The notes: a model not told the origin generated them from the letters alone. Shown: positions 48,701 through 60,809, numbered from the stretch's first letter. The stretch: DNA of 64,000 nt from Pyrenophora tritici-repentis (GCF_003171515.1 NC_089396.1:496001-560000), one strand, 5' to 3'. Made by a program: numbers and translations.

Positions 48701-50497
48701 ATTGTCAACGAGGCGCTTGTCCAAGAGTATTGCTTACTTGACCCCGACCATACCGCGTTTGTGCGGCAACTTCATGTGATGTCGCGCTCCATCAATCATG
48801 GTTCTTGCTCAGAGGATCACGCTCAGGTATGTACTTGATATCATCGCGTTACTTGAGATACTAATACTCACCAGGAGGTGCATTCGCTTCAGATTGTGCT
48901 TGGGCATCTCGGTCGCATCGTCTGGCGCCACCCTAGTTCGGACATCTTTTGCGAAACACTAGTTCAGCTGCGACGTTCAGTTTTGCCATGTACGATGTGC
49001 TGCACTATCGCTCTCAAGTTCCTTGCTGGGGATGAGCATGTCTTCTTCAATCTACTCGTTCGTTGCCCACACGCCAAAGTCAGGTCTCAGATACGCAACT
49101 TTTTCATCGACTGTCTGAAGGTGGTTCGCGATCAAGATCCTGCCATGTATGGCTTTGAAGGCATGGAGAACGATATGGACGTCGACTCTCCCAGTCTGAA
49201 GGAGGGAGTACTCACAGACGTCACGTCTAGGCTACGTCAAATGGCGGATGAGAGCTATCTCTCAACCCGAGGCTGGGACGATTTTTACCTCATGGTGATC
49301 CAAATCATAGAGATGGGTCACTCGGAAACCGCCGCATTGCTGAATCATGGGTTCCTCCAGTTCTGCCTGACAATGCTTTCTATGCATGTTCACAAGAGCT
49401 TCCAAGAGAGGAACCCTGAGCTATGGAGAATCCTGAACAAGAAGACAGGAATCTACAATAGGCTTGTCGCCTGTGCTTCCACCCTACTCTCGCAGATGGA
49501 TACACATCTACCCGTCATCGAACGAAACTCGAGTGTAGATCGACAGGATACTCTGGATCGAGAAAGCATGCGGTTCCCTCTGACATTTGACGAGAGAGCA
49601 ATGCTGTATTATTGGGACAACGAGCTCAAGGCAATTGCAGTCCTGGACAAGGCTTTGGAGATGTTCGATTCCTCCAAAGTGGATCAATTCTGTCCGGGTG
49701 ACATTGTCAAGTCGATGCTTGGCTGGGCGAACGCGCAAGCCCAGAACAATCTGTTGAAGACCATCAACGACGGAATTGCCCTTGATCCTCCTTTCTGCGA
49801 TGCATACATGAGAGCAGGCCTGTCGTTCTGCGAAGCCTCTCCTGCCGTCGACAATGTCCTGAAGATCATCACCGCGGTGACAAAGGCAATCGCATCGCAG
49901 ACCCGGGTTGACGAGGAGCGCCCCCCAGGCGGACCTGCTGTCCTCGGATTCATCGTTGGCCTTCTCAACGCAGACAACACGGCCATCTTCCAGCAAAAGA
50001 ACCGACATGTGTTCTTTTACTGGATCATGGCGAAGAGCCGCACGTGGGCACCTCCTCTGCTTATGCATACAGTGGACAGTGTACGTCACGGTGCAAATCT
50101 CGTCTTGCGGGAGCTTTACAAGACTCATAACGACTGGCCCGAGGAATTGGTGCACGCTCAATGGAGAACGCTCCGCGAACTAGCTATTGAGATGATGCAG
50201 CATATTCTTTCCGGGAAGAACCAGTGTATGCTCAAGTCACATCTGAGTGTACTTATTGAGGCTTGCGAGTACCTTATTCAGCAGCTCTTCGACCTGAGCC
50301 AAAGCGAGGACCCGGCGTTAGAAGCGTATCGAGACGAAGTCCAAGATCCAAGCTGCATTTTCCAATGGCAGCAGCACGTTGAGCCTGCTATAAACTCATG
50401 GCCGCAAGATGACGGCCTCTCGGCGGGTGATGTGTATGAGCAGTCAGAATTTGGTAGTGAGTCTGATATGGAGGACGTGGCCGATGTTGATGCATGA
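42713..50497 (+). CDS. Large ubiquitin-specific protease (USP, C19 family)
   Basis: Predicted exons 42713-43247, 43302-46159, 46207-46368, 46421-46571, 46626-48826 and 48875-50497 give 2,509 residues. The N-terminus is disordered with an Asp run. A long alpha-helical region of USP9X/USP34 style follows, with a ubiquitin-like stretch (ITIRFQSGNKERQTV onward). The catalytic core has the Cys box GLYNPRAICYANSLLTQLF (Cys about 1573), ISIQMDADEFYNSLFDQWE, a zinc-type CESCGGKY pair, NLIFHLKRFEFD, the His box GTCEHGHYYSYIRER (His about 1825) and WFEFDDSNVTPF. The ~600-residue C-terminal region is helical and resembles a fungal USP extension. The enzyme should remove ubiquitin from proteins. Targets are unknown. 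Intron 46572-46625 is in-frame and optional. Confidence 0.9.
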
Positions 50498-51335
50498 TTA
50501 TTAATCGGCTCCGCGTCTACAGGCAGCTCGCATTCATGGACCCTTGTGTCTCCTTTGCATGGTAGTAATAGCAGTGGTAAATCTCTGGAGTTTGGGGGTT
50601 TGGAGGCTGCGTCGCTGGGGAAGGGAGACGACGATGTCACGATGTCGACGAACTTTTAGATGGCCGCATGGCGTTTTTATGGTAGAGATGATAGATGCGT
50701 TGACCTTTCCCTGTCTGCTCCATGGGGTCTGCAGCGTTGAGAGCACCATCATCAACTTATGATTCTTTCTTGATTATTCATATCTGGGCGGCATAGCGAG
50801 GGTGCTTGGGCGTACGAGGAGACGGCATGGTTTGATGCACACGCTGGGAATTGGGGTCATGAGTAACCACGTATTACGAGATTAGCCCTGCCTAGATCAA
50901 GCATAGTGTGCTTGCATCCATCTCAGTCAGCCTTTGTGGTCTTTTTGCAATGTATGACATGTGATGCGCGTGCGAATCAAAACCGGTAGCTGGTGGAGCT
51001 GCGGAGATAACGGCATCGCGGCTACGTCATAGGTACGGAAGCTGGAGGAGCAAATGCCACTTTACCAAGCCTGCGCCGTCATGACGAGTTTGCCTTTTTT
51101 TTTCTTAGCTGTGAGAATCTCAAGTTTTGCAATTGATCCCTTTACTTTTTCTTCTTCCAAGTAATTTTTCCTGCTCGTAAACAGCTGCCTCGCCTGGTTT
51201 TGTGCTTGCGACTAGCTTAGGAAGCACGCGACAGCCCGTACCCCACGACATAGCGCCAGAGTCTCACCACGATAGTAGACCAGCGAAGAAGGAAAGAGAA
51301 AGTCTAGAGCAATTGAAGCTTGAAAATCTGTCACA
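50498..51335. other. Intergenic, about 0.8 kb
   Basis: This contains the protease 3' end and the promoter and leader of the phosphate carrier gene, with T-rich runs near 51095 and 51140. No gene seen. Confidence 0.5.
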
Positions 51336-52445
51336 ATGGCGAACAAATTGGACGCGATAAAGCCGCAGAAGAAGATTGAGCTCTTCTCCGGCTCATACTT
51401 TGCGGCATGCACAATGGGAGGCATCATCGCATGCGGACCTACACATACAATGGTTACGCCTCTAGATCTGGTAAGCAACTCACCTCACCCTATTCTAAAC
51501 CCCCAACCGGCTCTAACACATCAAACCAGGTAAAATGCCGACGCCAAGTCGACTCCTCCCTCTACAAGTCCAACTCACAAGCCTGGAAAATGATCTACTC
51601 CAAAGAAGGTCTCCGCGGCGTCTTCTTCGGCTGGACCCCAACCTTCATCGGCTACTCGATGCAAGGCGCGGGAAAATACGGCTTCTACGAAGGCTTCAAG
51701 TACCTCTACGGCGACAAACTCGCGCCCGGAGCACCCAAACAAGTCGTCTACCTCGCCGCCTCCGCCTCAGCAGAGTTCCTAGCGGACCTCGCCTTGTGCC
51801 CCATGGAAGCCATCAAAGTGCGCATGCAGACTACGCTCCCGCCTTTTGCGCACAACTTGCGCGAGGGCTGGGCCAAGGTTATCAAGGAAGAGGGTGTCGG
51901 TGGCTTGTACAAGGGATTGTACCCCCTGTGGGCGAGGCAGATTCCGTATACCATGGTCAAGTTTGCGACGTTTGAGGAGACGGTTACGCAGATTTATCGG
52001 TTTTTGGGTAAGCCCAAGGAGTCGTTTGGGCCGCTGCAGCAGACCGGGGTTAGTTTCCTGGGTGGGTACATCGCCGGTGTTGGGTGTGCGGTTGTGTCGC
52101 ATCCTGCAGGTATGTTTAGTTCATTTTCTGTCGAGGAGATCAGGTGGTATGTGGGAAGTGCTAACAAGTTACTGCAGACGTCATGGTGTCGAAACTCAAC
52201 AGCGACCGCAAGCCTGGTGAGAGTGCGGGTCAAGCTATCGGCAGGATATATGGCAAGATTGGTTTCCCTGGTTTGTGGAATGGTCTGCCTGTTCGTATCT
52301 TTATGATTGGTACACTCACGGCGTTTCAATGGCTTATTTATGATTCTTTCAAGGTTTATCTGGGTGTAAGTCTTCTTCTTCCGTCCGCGCTCGAGTATAT
52401 GGATGCTAATGTTTTGATCAGCTTCCTACGACTGGTGGTCATTAG
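51336..52445 (+). CDS. mir1: Mitochondrial phosphate carrier (Mir1/PiC)
   Basis: Predicted exons 51336-51470, 51530-52109, 52178-52365 and 52422-52445 give 308 residues. There are three mitochondrial-carrier repeats with signature motifs: [12 protein letters not shown] at the first splice, [13 protein letters not shown], and [12 protein letters not shown] at the second splice. [22 protein letters not shown] and the last-exon ending LPTTGGH are diagnostic of the phosphate carrier. It brings phosphate into the mitochondrial matrix with protons to feed ATP synthase. The tiny last exon (eight codons including the stop) is supported by the conserved terminus. Codon choice shifts from C-ending to G/T-ending around 51850. 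Confidence 0.95.
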
Positions 52446-53287
52446 ACTGTGTTGGGCTCTGGGCATGTGTGATATCGTATGGCGTCTGTATAGTGTTATC
52501 TGGCGCTTCGGACTGGGATATTTTAGTAATGAATTAATGGAACCGAACAATGAAGACTAAAAGATGAAGTCTGATATGATGTGTGCGGGGTTCATATTGT
52601 TCATATACTTTCCCATCCGGTTTGACATAGTTGTTACATCAACGGTCTTGGCGTTGACGTTTCGTTTTGTGTATCGCCATGCTTACCTATCAAGACGTGG
52701 TCGATGTGCGTTTTACTGAAGTGCAGCTATAAATTAGCAAAGTGTCATAGTAACCCCGTGGCAATTGAGATCTTAAAAGGGGGCTGAGGCTAAAAGTGTG
52801 GCAGTGTCCTTGAGAGCATGAAGTTTGTGCTGGAAAAGGAGACTTACCCAAGGATTCACATAAGTGTTCGAGAAGAGTGATATTTCAAAACGCCAATTAC
52901 TGTGACCTTCGGAAAAGGTTAACTGGAAGGATTTTCCGAAAATAAAGGAGAGGCAAAGCGAAATATTCATCACAAGTCACAAATCAAGTCAAAGTCAGGA
53001 GCATATTTTGAAAGGAACAAATCCATTAGCGAAATTAAAAGGCTATAAACGACTTAGGTAAAGAAAAGGGTGATGACCCAGGAGCTGGTAAGGTATATCG
53101 AGAACAAGAATTGCCAATCTCCACGAAAAGGCGAAAGTACAAACACTCCAAGAGCCATCTACAAAAAATGTTCTATACACATCAGAAAGGTTTTGTTGGC
53201 GCTTATTCCACAGGCCGCCATATGCTACTCCTCCTCCTCCTCCTATTTTCAATTGATCGGTTTGATCCTCATGGTCCAATAGCTCGC
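52446..53287. other. Intergenic, about 0.85 kb
   Basis: AT-rich compared with its flanks. It contains the 3' end of the carrier gene and that of the convergent repeat protein. No gene seen. Confidence 0.5.
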
Positions 53288-54742
53288 CTAAAAGATTCGC
53301 TGGTAGGCGAGTCTAGTAAGGTGCTTAGACGACAAAGGTGTAAGGAACCTTGGCGACGTAGGGGTCGGCGGGAGCGGGGGTGCCAGGAGTGGCAGGAGTA
53401 GTGACACCGCCACCGATGGGAGTAGTGACACCGCCACCGATGGGAGTAGTGACACCGCCGCCAATGGGAGTAGGGATGGTCTCGCCGCCAGCGCCGGGAG
53501 GTTAGGGAGGGGAAGGGTGGGCATGTTCTCGCCGCCAGCGCCGGGGAGGTTAGGGAGGGGAAGGGTGGGCATGTTCTCACCGCCAGCACCGGGGAGGTTA
53601 GGGAGGGGAAGGGTGGGCATGTTCTCGCCGCCAGCGCCGGGGAGGGTAGGGAGGTTAGGGATGGTCTCGCCGCCAGCACCGGGGAGGTTAGGGAGACCAG
53701 GGATGATGTCGCCGTTATCGCCGCCAATGGGGATAGGAAGACCGCCAGCACCAGGGAGGTTAGGGAGATCAGGGATGATGTCGCCGTTGTCGCCGCCAAT
53801 GGGGATAGGAAGACCGCCAGCACCGGGGAGGTTAGGGAGATCAGGGATGATGTCACCGTTGTCGCCGTTGTCGCCGCCAATGGGGATGGGAAGACCGCCA
53901 GCACCGGGGAGGTTAGGGAGATCAGGGATGATGTCGCCGTTGTCGCCGTTGTCGCCGCCAATGGGGATGGGAAGACCGCCAGCACCGGGGAGGTTAGGGA
54001 GGTCAGGGATGATGTCGTCGTCGTTGTCGTCGCCGCCGCCGATAATGGGGAGGTCAGGAATGATCTCGTCGTCGTTGTCGTCGTCGCCGCCGCCGATAAT
54101 GGGGAGGTCAGGAATGATGTCACCGCCACCGCCGCCAATGGGAAGACCGCCACCACCAATTGGGTTGGGGACGGCCGGAGATGGGACAGCGGGGGAAGGA
54201 AGCACACCGTCGTATCCTGAGGCTGGGACGGGGATGGGAGAAACAATCGGGAGGGGAGCAACAACCGGGGCCGATGAATCGTCGTCGTCGTCGTCGCAGT
54301 CTCCACCAAGAAGGCTGCCGATAATGGGAAGGCAGAGGGTACGCTTACGCTTCTCCGAGTTCTGCTGGTGCATCTGCTGGTGGGTCTGGAGGGTCGAGGC
54401 TTGCGAGCTTGTAGTCTTGCCGAGAACGTTGAAGACAGCATCGTTGTTGGAGAGGATGGCATTGTTGTTGGCGTTGTCGTGGATGTTGTTGTCGGAACCA
54501 GGGGAAAGGACGGGAACACGGAAACTGGTACTCTTCAGGACGTCGTTGATGATTCCCTCGCCATTGGTGCCAGAGTTTTGGCCGGTAGTGAGAGCGTTGT
54601 TGTCGACGGGCTGCTTGTTGCCCTGACCGGGCATAACACCCTGGAGACCAGCGGTAAGATCCTCAAGAACACCGGCATCGATGGGAGCGGCCTGGACAGA
54701 GGCGGCGATGGCGAAAGCGCAGACGGTAAGGTAAGAACGCAT
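53288..54742 (-). CDS. Secreted repeat protein with kexin site, frameshifted tail
   Basis: A single exon of 484 residues as read. A signal peptide is clear (hydrophobic core YLTVCAFAIAASVQA, cleavage likely near residue 19). Residues 20-130 are Asn/Gln/Ser-rich. A dibasic KRKR at 131-134 looks like a Kex2 processing site. It is followed by a Cys pair (137 and 149) and an Asp run. From about 200 on it is built of repeats: two PDLPIIGGG(D)n units, four PDLPNLPGAGGLPIPIGG(DNG)n units of 24-27 residues, then 16-residue MPTLPLPNLPGAGGEN units. After codon 416 the frame changes to a Leu/Ala/Pro-rich tail, probably through a one-base loss. No enzyme domain is seen. A cell-wall, adhesive or effector-like role is only a guess. 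Confidence 0.75.
   Translation of the reverse strand: MRSYLTVCAFAIAASVQAAPIDAGVLEDLTAGLQGVMPGQGNKQPVDNNALTTGQNSGTNGEGIINDVLKSTSFRVPVLSPGSDNNIHDNANNNAILSNNDAVFNVLGKTTSSQASTLQTHQQMHQQNSEKRKRTLCLPIIGSLLGGDCDDDDDDSSAPVVAPLPIVSPIPVPASGYDGVLPSPAVPSPAVPNPIGGGGLPIGGGGGDIIPDLPIIGGGDDDNDDEIIPDLPIIGGGDDNDDDIIPDLPNLPGAGGLPIPIGGDNGDNGDIIPDLPNLPGAGGLPIPIGGDNGDNGDIIPDLPNLPGAGGLPIPIGGDNGDIIPDLPNLPGAGGLPIPIGGDNGDIIPGLPNLPGAGGETIPNLPTLPGAGGENMPTLPLPNLPGAGGENMPTLPLPNLPGAGGENMPTLPLPNLPALAARPSLLPLAAVSLLPSVAVSLLPSVAVSLLLPLLAPPLPPTPTSPRFLTPLSSKHLTRLAYQRIF
53497..54118 (-). repeat. Coding tandem repeat array (Pro/Gly/Asp-rich)
   Basis: Nested tandem units on the minus strand. Four units of 81, 81, 72 and 72 bases lie at about 54013-53933, 53932-53852, 53851-53780 and 53779-53708. 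They are followed by 48-base units at about 53620-53573 and 53572-53525 plus a partial one. Two shorter PIIGGG units lie before them. The 81- versus 72-base lengths differ by one GACAACGGC-type (Asp-Asn-Gly) unit, as expected from slippage. Confidence 0.85.
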
Positions 54743-57700
54743 CTTGAAGATGGGTGGGTGGTTGATTAGGTAGTGTTTGCTGTGGAGGTGGTAATTGATG
54801 GAGCGAGTGTAATAGATATTAGATTATTAGAGTCAGCGAATGTGGTAATAACCAGTGGAGTGAATGTGAGAGTGTGAGAGGAGCTGGATGATGTTCCTAA
54901 GGTGGACGGAAGTCTGACTTATATACATCTGAGGCCTTCTGCGGACAGTGGAATTTGATGCTGGCGAAAAAGTAATTGCTTCATGCTCTGCTATGCGTTG
55001 AGAGGTGCAAGCGTTGTTCCTCGGTGTGGATCCACTGGTAATGCGCGTCATACCACGGTGAGGATGTTGCTAAGACTGCATCTTGGGCCCCGCAAATAAG
55101 CACTACAGATCTCCATTAGAAAAAGTATCGTGTTGCCGTTGTTCAACGCTGTTCCTGTCCGGATGAGGCTTGACATGCCTATTGGCTTTCGCAGAGTGTC
55201 TATGGATCCACTGGGGTAAGGTCTCCATAAGCGCTGGTAAGTTGGAACGTCCTCCTTAGCTCATATCGCCGTGCATTTTGCCTGTCAAAATTTCCAGATG
55301 ATCACTTGGCGTGAGTGGTATGTACTTTGGACGTTGAACTACTTGTCGATGTCGGTGAAGGTGACGCTCATCCATCTGGTGGGCTTTTCATGGAATTCAG
55401 CACGATAACTGTGATAGGAACTTCTCCAGTACATCTGAGCCGCATTACTGCGTTTCACGCATCGTGGGTATCGCAAGCGTCGGGTGTTGCAAGGCTTGAC
55501 GCGCTTGCGGTTGAGGATGTTGTTCCTGCATGCTCCCGCAAGCGGCACGTGCTCATGGCGATCTGCCGCTAGCGGGGGACGCGCTTCCAAAGTTCCATGC
55601 TTCAATTACGTCGTTTCGGAACATATCCTGCAGCCACACCATTGGATGTCAATGTCAACTGTGGCTGGTGTGTATGATTGAAGCTGCTGACCCAGATCGA
55701 AGACATTCGACATCTACATCTGCAGATGTCTCCATCGAAGGCCCTCCCCGACCATTTCAGCCAAAGCGACGAACCACATTCAACAATGCAATGCTTTGTG
55801 AGCCTGGTTTCTAATATCGCGGTAAAGCATGCTTACGGAACCTGGTATGTTGGTCGAGTGCCGCTAGCCGTGGCAGTACACCACTTTCTTTTTAGCCAAG
55901 CAACACCTGTGCTCTCAACAGCTTCACCACACCGGTATCGAAGCACTGAGGGGCCGCCCTTGGCATACATTGGCATTTCGCATGCACACATGACTGAATG
56001 CTTCGAGAACTCATGCATACCAGTCTTGAAAGAGTAGTGGGGCTCAGCGCGTAGATGCAGCTGTCAAACTTCATGCTGGACAGCCTACAGCGCTCCCAGC
56101 ACCTCACTTCTCGCAACGATGAGTCCCGAGGAAGCAACCGCATACTTTGGTACTGATTTATTGATAATCTTGACTAGGTGATTTATTATGATTATGTTGA
56201 GGATATACAGTCTGTGTAACCATCACTCATCTTGACCATCGCTCGTGGTTTGAGCGCTATTCGGAACGCGGGGCAAGTCAATGGTGGGAAAAAGCAAAAG
56301 TCGCAGAACAAGCAAAACGCCACGCGCAGTAGGTACCGAGAATATCTAACACGTCCCAAAACGACACTTATTACTGACCGGCTACTGTTTGCTTTTCATG
56401 TTCTGCTTTTTTGTCGTCTCCATTCTGAGCGCTCTCTGCCCGGCGATGTTCCCCGGGCCCTATCAAGTTGTAGTAAGATGTTGGTTTCTCTTGTCGAGGT
56501 CTTCCCTTTCCTGACCGCTTCTGTCGGCGGAAACTGGTACGTGGGGTACATCGTGATGATGTACAGCACGACTATGTTGACCGCTTGGTGCATCAGGTGG
56601 TGTCGGGTACGTCTAACGTGTACATTTTGAGATTCGTGGGTCTCGTTCCAGATTAACGCTGTCTAGCTGTACAGGCAATTGTATACAATACTCGCCGATC
56701 TGACAGTGCTGGGTGAGAGATCGGTAGATGGGATGCGTGTAGCTTGCGCACTTCATCGGGGGATAGTGAAGCGGTGTGATTGAGGTGTTGCTGTCCTGTA
56801 CGGAGTGATTTCGAGGTCAGTCAGTCGCCTAGTGTCATCGCCGTCTTGCTGCATGACTAGCATTTGCGTGACTGCCGGTTGTTTATTAAACTCCGTAATG
56901 TTGGTGTTGTGCATCTGCGATCTGGAGTCATGACTTCGTCCATCGCTCACCATGAGGTGTTGAAAACGACGTGAAATAGTTATAGGTAGATCATAATGAA
57001 CCAATCTATGTCAAGAACATCAAAATAGTAGTCTATAATGTTCCTTATGCATGAGCAGGCACAATTGCTACCAGCGATGCTCGCTTGGCAGAGAATATAC
57101 CGTTGTGTTTTCACGATATCTCAACTTCCAATGATCGTCTTGTCTTGGATCTCAAGGGTATTCCATAAAAATTTGATTCATAACGATAAGGATATGTTAG
57201 CAGTCTATGTATACCATAGGTTACGAAAATCAAATGTCAACACAAGTAGTCCATGTAATATGTTAAGTATCGTATCGAAATTTTTTGACAATAATCCTAC
57301 ATACTCTACATGTTCGAAAATTCATCACGAACACAAATTCATACGTGATGACACCAAACTTAATAGATATTAAGATATCAGCTATATGTTTTCTTTGAAC
57401 ACATTTTGGGTAAGTCCAGACAGCGTATAGACGTTTCACAGAGGATGTGTTGTATCTTTATAAAAGTCTTGGCGGCGCCGATGCTGAATGAGGTCTTTGC
57501 TAGCAACCATAAGTTCGGCCCGCTGCCGGAACAAAATCAGTTCTCTTGAACTGATATAGATTTGAATACCATATACAGATGATGATATACAACAAAAAGG
57601 CGCGTTGGGTTGCATGTGATAGCTATATTTCTCGCCATTGACGGGCATCATAAATACGACGTAAACTCCAGAGATTACTTTTACCCAACCAGACATATCC

Positions 57701-57747
57701 AACATGATATCTACAAAAACTTTCACAAACATGACTTTCGTTATGTT
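54743..57747. other. Long gene-free stretch, 3 kb
   Basis: The longest stretch without a supported gene. It starts with the upstream region of the repeat protein, continues through mixed sequence with only short motif-less frames, and becomes AT-rich at about 57000-57420. I found no transposon open frame, terminal repeat or RNA gene. Confidence 0.5.
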
Positions 57748-59652
57748 TTACTCAGAGTCTGTAACACAGCCCTGGCTAGCATCCTTGACAAACCTCGCAT
57801 ACTTGAACAGCGTACCCTTCTTATACTTCAGTTCCGGCGCCTTCCAGCTCTTTCTCCGCTCAGCCAGTTCCTGCTCGCTAACGCCAATGTTGAGCTCGTT
57901 TGATTCAGAGTCAATGGTGATTTCGTCGCCGTCCCTTACGAGACCAATGGGACCACCCTCTTGGGCTTCGGGCACAATGTGACCGATCAAGAAACCGTGG
58001 CTACCACCACTGAAGCGGCCGTCGGTGATGAGTGCGACGTCCTTGCCAAGACCGGCGCCCATGATGGCGGAGCTGGGCTTCAGCATCTCGGGCATACCGG
58101 GGCCGCCCTTGGGGCCTTCGTATCGGATGACGACGACGGTCTTTTCGTCCTTTTTGATCTCTCCTCGCTCGAGAGCGGCGATGAAGTCATCTTCGGCATC
58201 GTAGCACTTGGCTTTGCCAGTGAACTGTGTGCCCTCCTTGCCAGTGATCTTGCCAACGCAGCCACCGGGTGCGAGGGAACCCCTGAGGATTTGCAGGTGA
58301 CCAGTCGACTTGAGCGGTTCGCTGAGTGGCCGGATGATCTTTTGGTCGGCAGGGAAGTCGTTCACCTTCTCCATGTTCTCCTTCAAGGTCTTGCCAGTGA
58401 CAGTCATTTGGCTGCCATCGAGAAGACCTTCCCTGAGCAAGAACTTGAGTAGTGCTGGCGTTCCACCGATATCGTGGATATCGGCCATGACGTACTTGCC
58501 AGAAGGCTTCAAGTCAGCCAATAGTGGAATGCGGTCGCTGACGCTCTGGAAGTCGTCTATTGTGAGCTTGAGACCAACCGAGTCGGCGATGGCAATCAAG
58601 TGGAGTACGGCATTGGTGGATCCACCAGTGATGCTGATGACCACCATGGCGTTCTCAAACGCTTGGCGGGTAAGAATGTCGCTTGGTCGGATATCCTCCT
58701 TCAGCAGGTTCTTAATCGCGCCTCCTGCAGCCAGACACTCGAGCATCTTCGCCTTGGAGTTTGCGGGGTTCGACGATGAGCCCGGCAACGACATGCCCAT
58801 TGTTTCGATCGCCGTAGCCATCGTGTTGGCGGTGTACCTACAGTATGTCAGTGATGACCTGCGTCTGTGAATATACCATGTACTTACATGCCTCCGCATG
58901 CACCCTGACCGTTACACGCATGCCTGATAATATCGAAGCGCTGGTCCTCGTTGATCTCGCCGGTAATAAACTGGCCGTATGCCTGGAACGCGGAAACAAT
59001 GTCGATCTGCTGGTTCTCGAGCGTCTTTGCGCAACCCGGCTGAATCGTTCCGCCGTAGACCATGAGGGAGGGTCTGTTCACACGACCCATGGCCATGATT
59101 ACACCAGGCATATTCTTGTCGCAACCAGGGATCGAGATGTTTGCATCGTACCACTGGCCGCCCATGACCGTCTCGATTGAGTCGGCGATGATCTCACGCG
59201 ACTGCAACGAGTACCGCATGCCCTTTGTGCCCATGGAAATACCATCGCTCACACCAATTGTATTGAATTGCATACCCAGCAGACCAGCCCGCTCGACACC
59301 CTCCTTCACCTTGTGGTTCAGGTCCATAAGGTGCATATTGCATGGGTTGCCCGAGTACCAGACGGACGAGATGCCGACCTGAGCCTTGTTCATGTCGGCC
59401 TCATCCATACCGGTGGCGTACAACATAGCCTGCGAGGCACCCTGCGACTTGGGCTGCGTAATGTGCTTGCTGACCGAATTGAGTTCATTGTCGGCTTTGG
59501 CGGCGCGGAGTGCAGAGCTGGAAAGCGCACGTCTGGAGGCGATCAGTCTCTATACAACACTAGAATTGTAGGAATACCTACGCTGCATGCCATTGTGGCC
59601 GTGGCGAGCACCTTGCGCGTGCGAGTGCACCTCCAAAGCGTGCGAGAGACAT
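57748..59652 (-). CDS. ilv3: Dihydroxy-acid dehydratase, mitochondrial
   Basis: Predicted exons on the minus strand are 59652-59582, 59532-58888 and 58837-57748, giving 601 residues. The first ~35 residues ([20 protein letters not shown] onward) are Arg/Ala/Ser-rich, like a mitochondrial presequence. IlvD/Edd family motifs follow: [17 protein letters not shown], the cluster-ligand segment [39 protein letters not shown] (made by the second splice), [42 protein letters not shown] and [16 protein letters not shown]. The three Cys that bind the iron-sulphur cluster are present. The enzyme dehydrates 2,3-dihydroxy acids to 2-keto acids in valine, isoleucine and leucine synthesis. Length and motifs are complete, so it should be functional. 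Confidence 0.96.
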
Positions 59653-60809
59653 GTTGGCGGGCTGTTTATTTCCCCAGAGCGTCACGGCAACAATTTATCG
59701 ATGTAAGCTCCGAGGCGCGGAGTCGGACGTGTCTCCGGATAATGGCGGGCCAATGAGGGGCAAGGTGATGATGATGATGCGCTATTAGCCCATTGCCGAC
59801 GGGCACTCCATGTAGCAACTTTCCCCAGCTGTGATGAACGTGTAATCAGACGTCGTAGTCTTGATCATGGTCTCCTCTGCAACATATCACGTGCTTGGAT
59901 CGTGGTATATCCTGGAGAATCGTCCCCGAGATTTTCCATGTCGGCCATCTAGCGAACGCGATCGTGGTTGGATATGATGGCTTCTACTACTCCATTCTCT
60001 TAATCTGTCCACTATAACTAACGCAATCCTATTGTTCATCGTTTTCGTATTCAAATTCTATGCATCATATAGTCGTTTTCTGTTCTCCCAACCCCATGTT
60101 CACACCATGAGGTTTTTGCTAGCAATCGGTTCGCTGCTGCGAAGTGTAGGAGCCTTCCGAACTCAGCGAAAGCACCATCCATGATCATCTATTCGTCTTC
60201 TCCAAAAAACATATATTCGAGACCAGAGGAGACGATTTGAAGCCTTTTTTGAGACCGGTATTCCGGTCCAGATCAAGACCCTTGAGCCTATGGATGACAA
60301 GGCTATTGCATAGGCCGACTTCAGTAGGTAAAATCTCTCTGCTAAGCAAAGCTCTGACGCAGCAAGGCTAACGATATTCGATTTCCAGCTCCAAGTAACC
60401 TGCTCTATGATCCTTCCAACCAGCGCATCACTGCCTTGATCGATTACGACGTTGCTTGCATACTGCACCATCCTACGAGTTTTAGCGCTCGCGGCGTTAC
60501 TTCATGCGCGCCCCAGGACTCAGTTGGATCCTTCTGGTGAACCCTGATGCTCATTCGCCCTTAGCGCCAAGTGTTTGCGGGCTGCGGGGCTGAGCACCAC
60601 TGTTCTGTAGTTATGGTTCAGCCTTGCGACTCACGTTGAAAGTCAGCCTAGGCGAACTTCGATTTGATTGCTGCTGTCTACACTCAGCCTTGTTAACATG
60701 CTAGAGCCTCTTCATATGTCCATCTGATTAAACCTGATAGTGATGCCTTTTCTCAAAATCGATTCAACAAACATCCATCATTCGATTGAGCGAGCAAGCC
60801 TTCTACAGC
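59653..60809. other. Intergenic, about 1.2 kb
   Basis: Promoter of ilv3 and upstream region of the second HET locus. A motif-less 102-codon minus-strand frame (60163-60471) was not accepted. Confidence 0.5.

Noticed and set aside
53500..54010. Multiple GGTTAGGGAG strings resembling telomere repeats
   Set aside because: They are the codons for Leu-Pro-Asn-Leu on the minus strand at regular coding intervals, not TTAGGG tandem arrays.
53269..54626. Long alternative frames over the repeat array (416 codons minus, 369 codons plus)
   Set aside because: They are produced by the repeat periodicity. They lack a signal peptide or sensible composition, whereas the 484-codon frame has a clear secretory N-terminus.
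60163..60471. 102-codon minus-strand frame
   Set aside because: No motif, no homologous pattern, and it sits in ordinary intergenic sequence.
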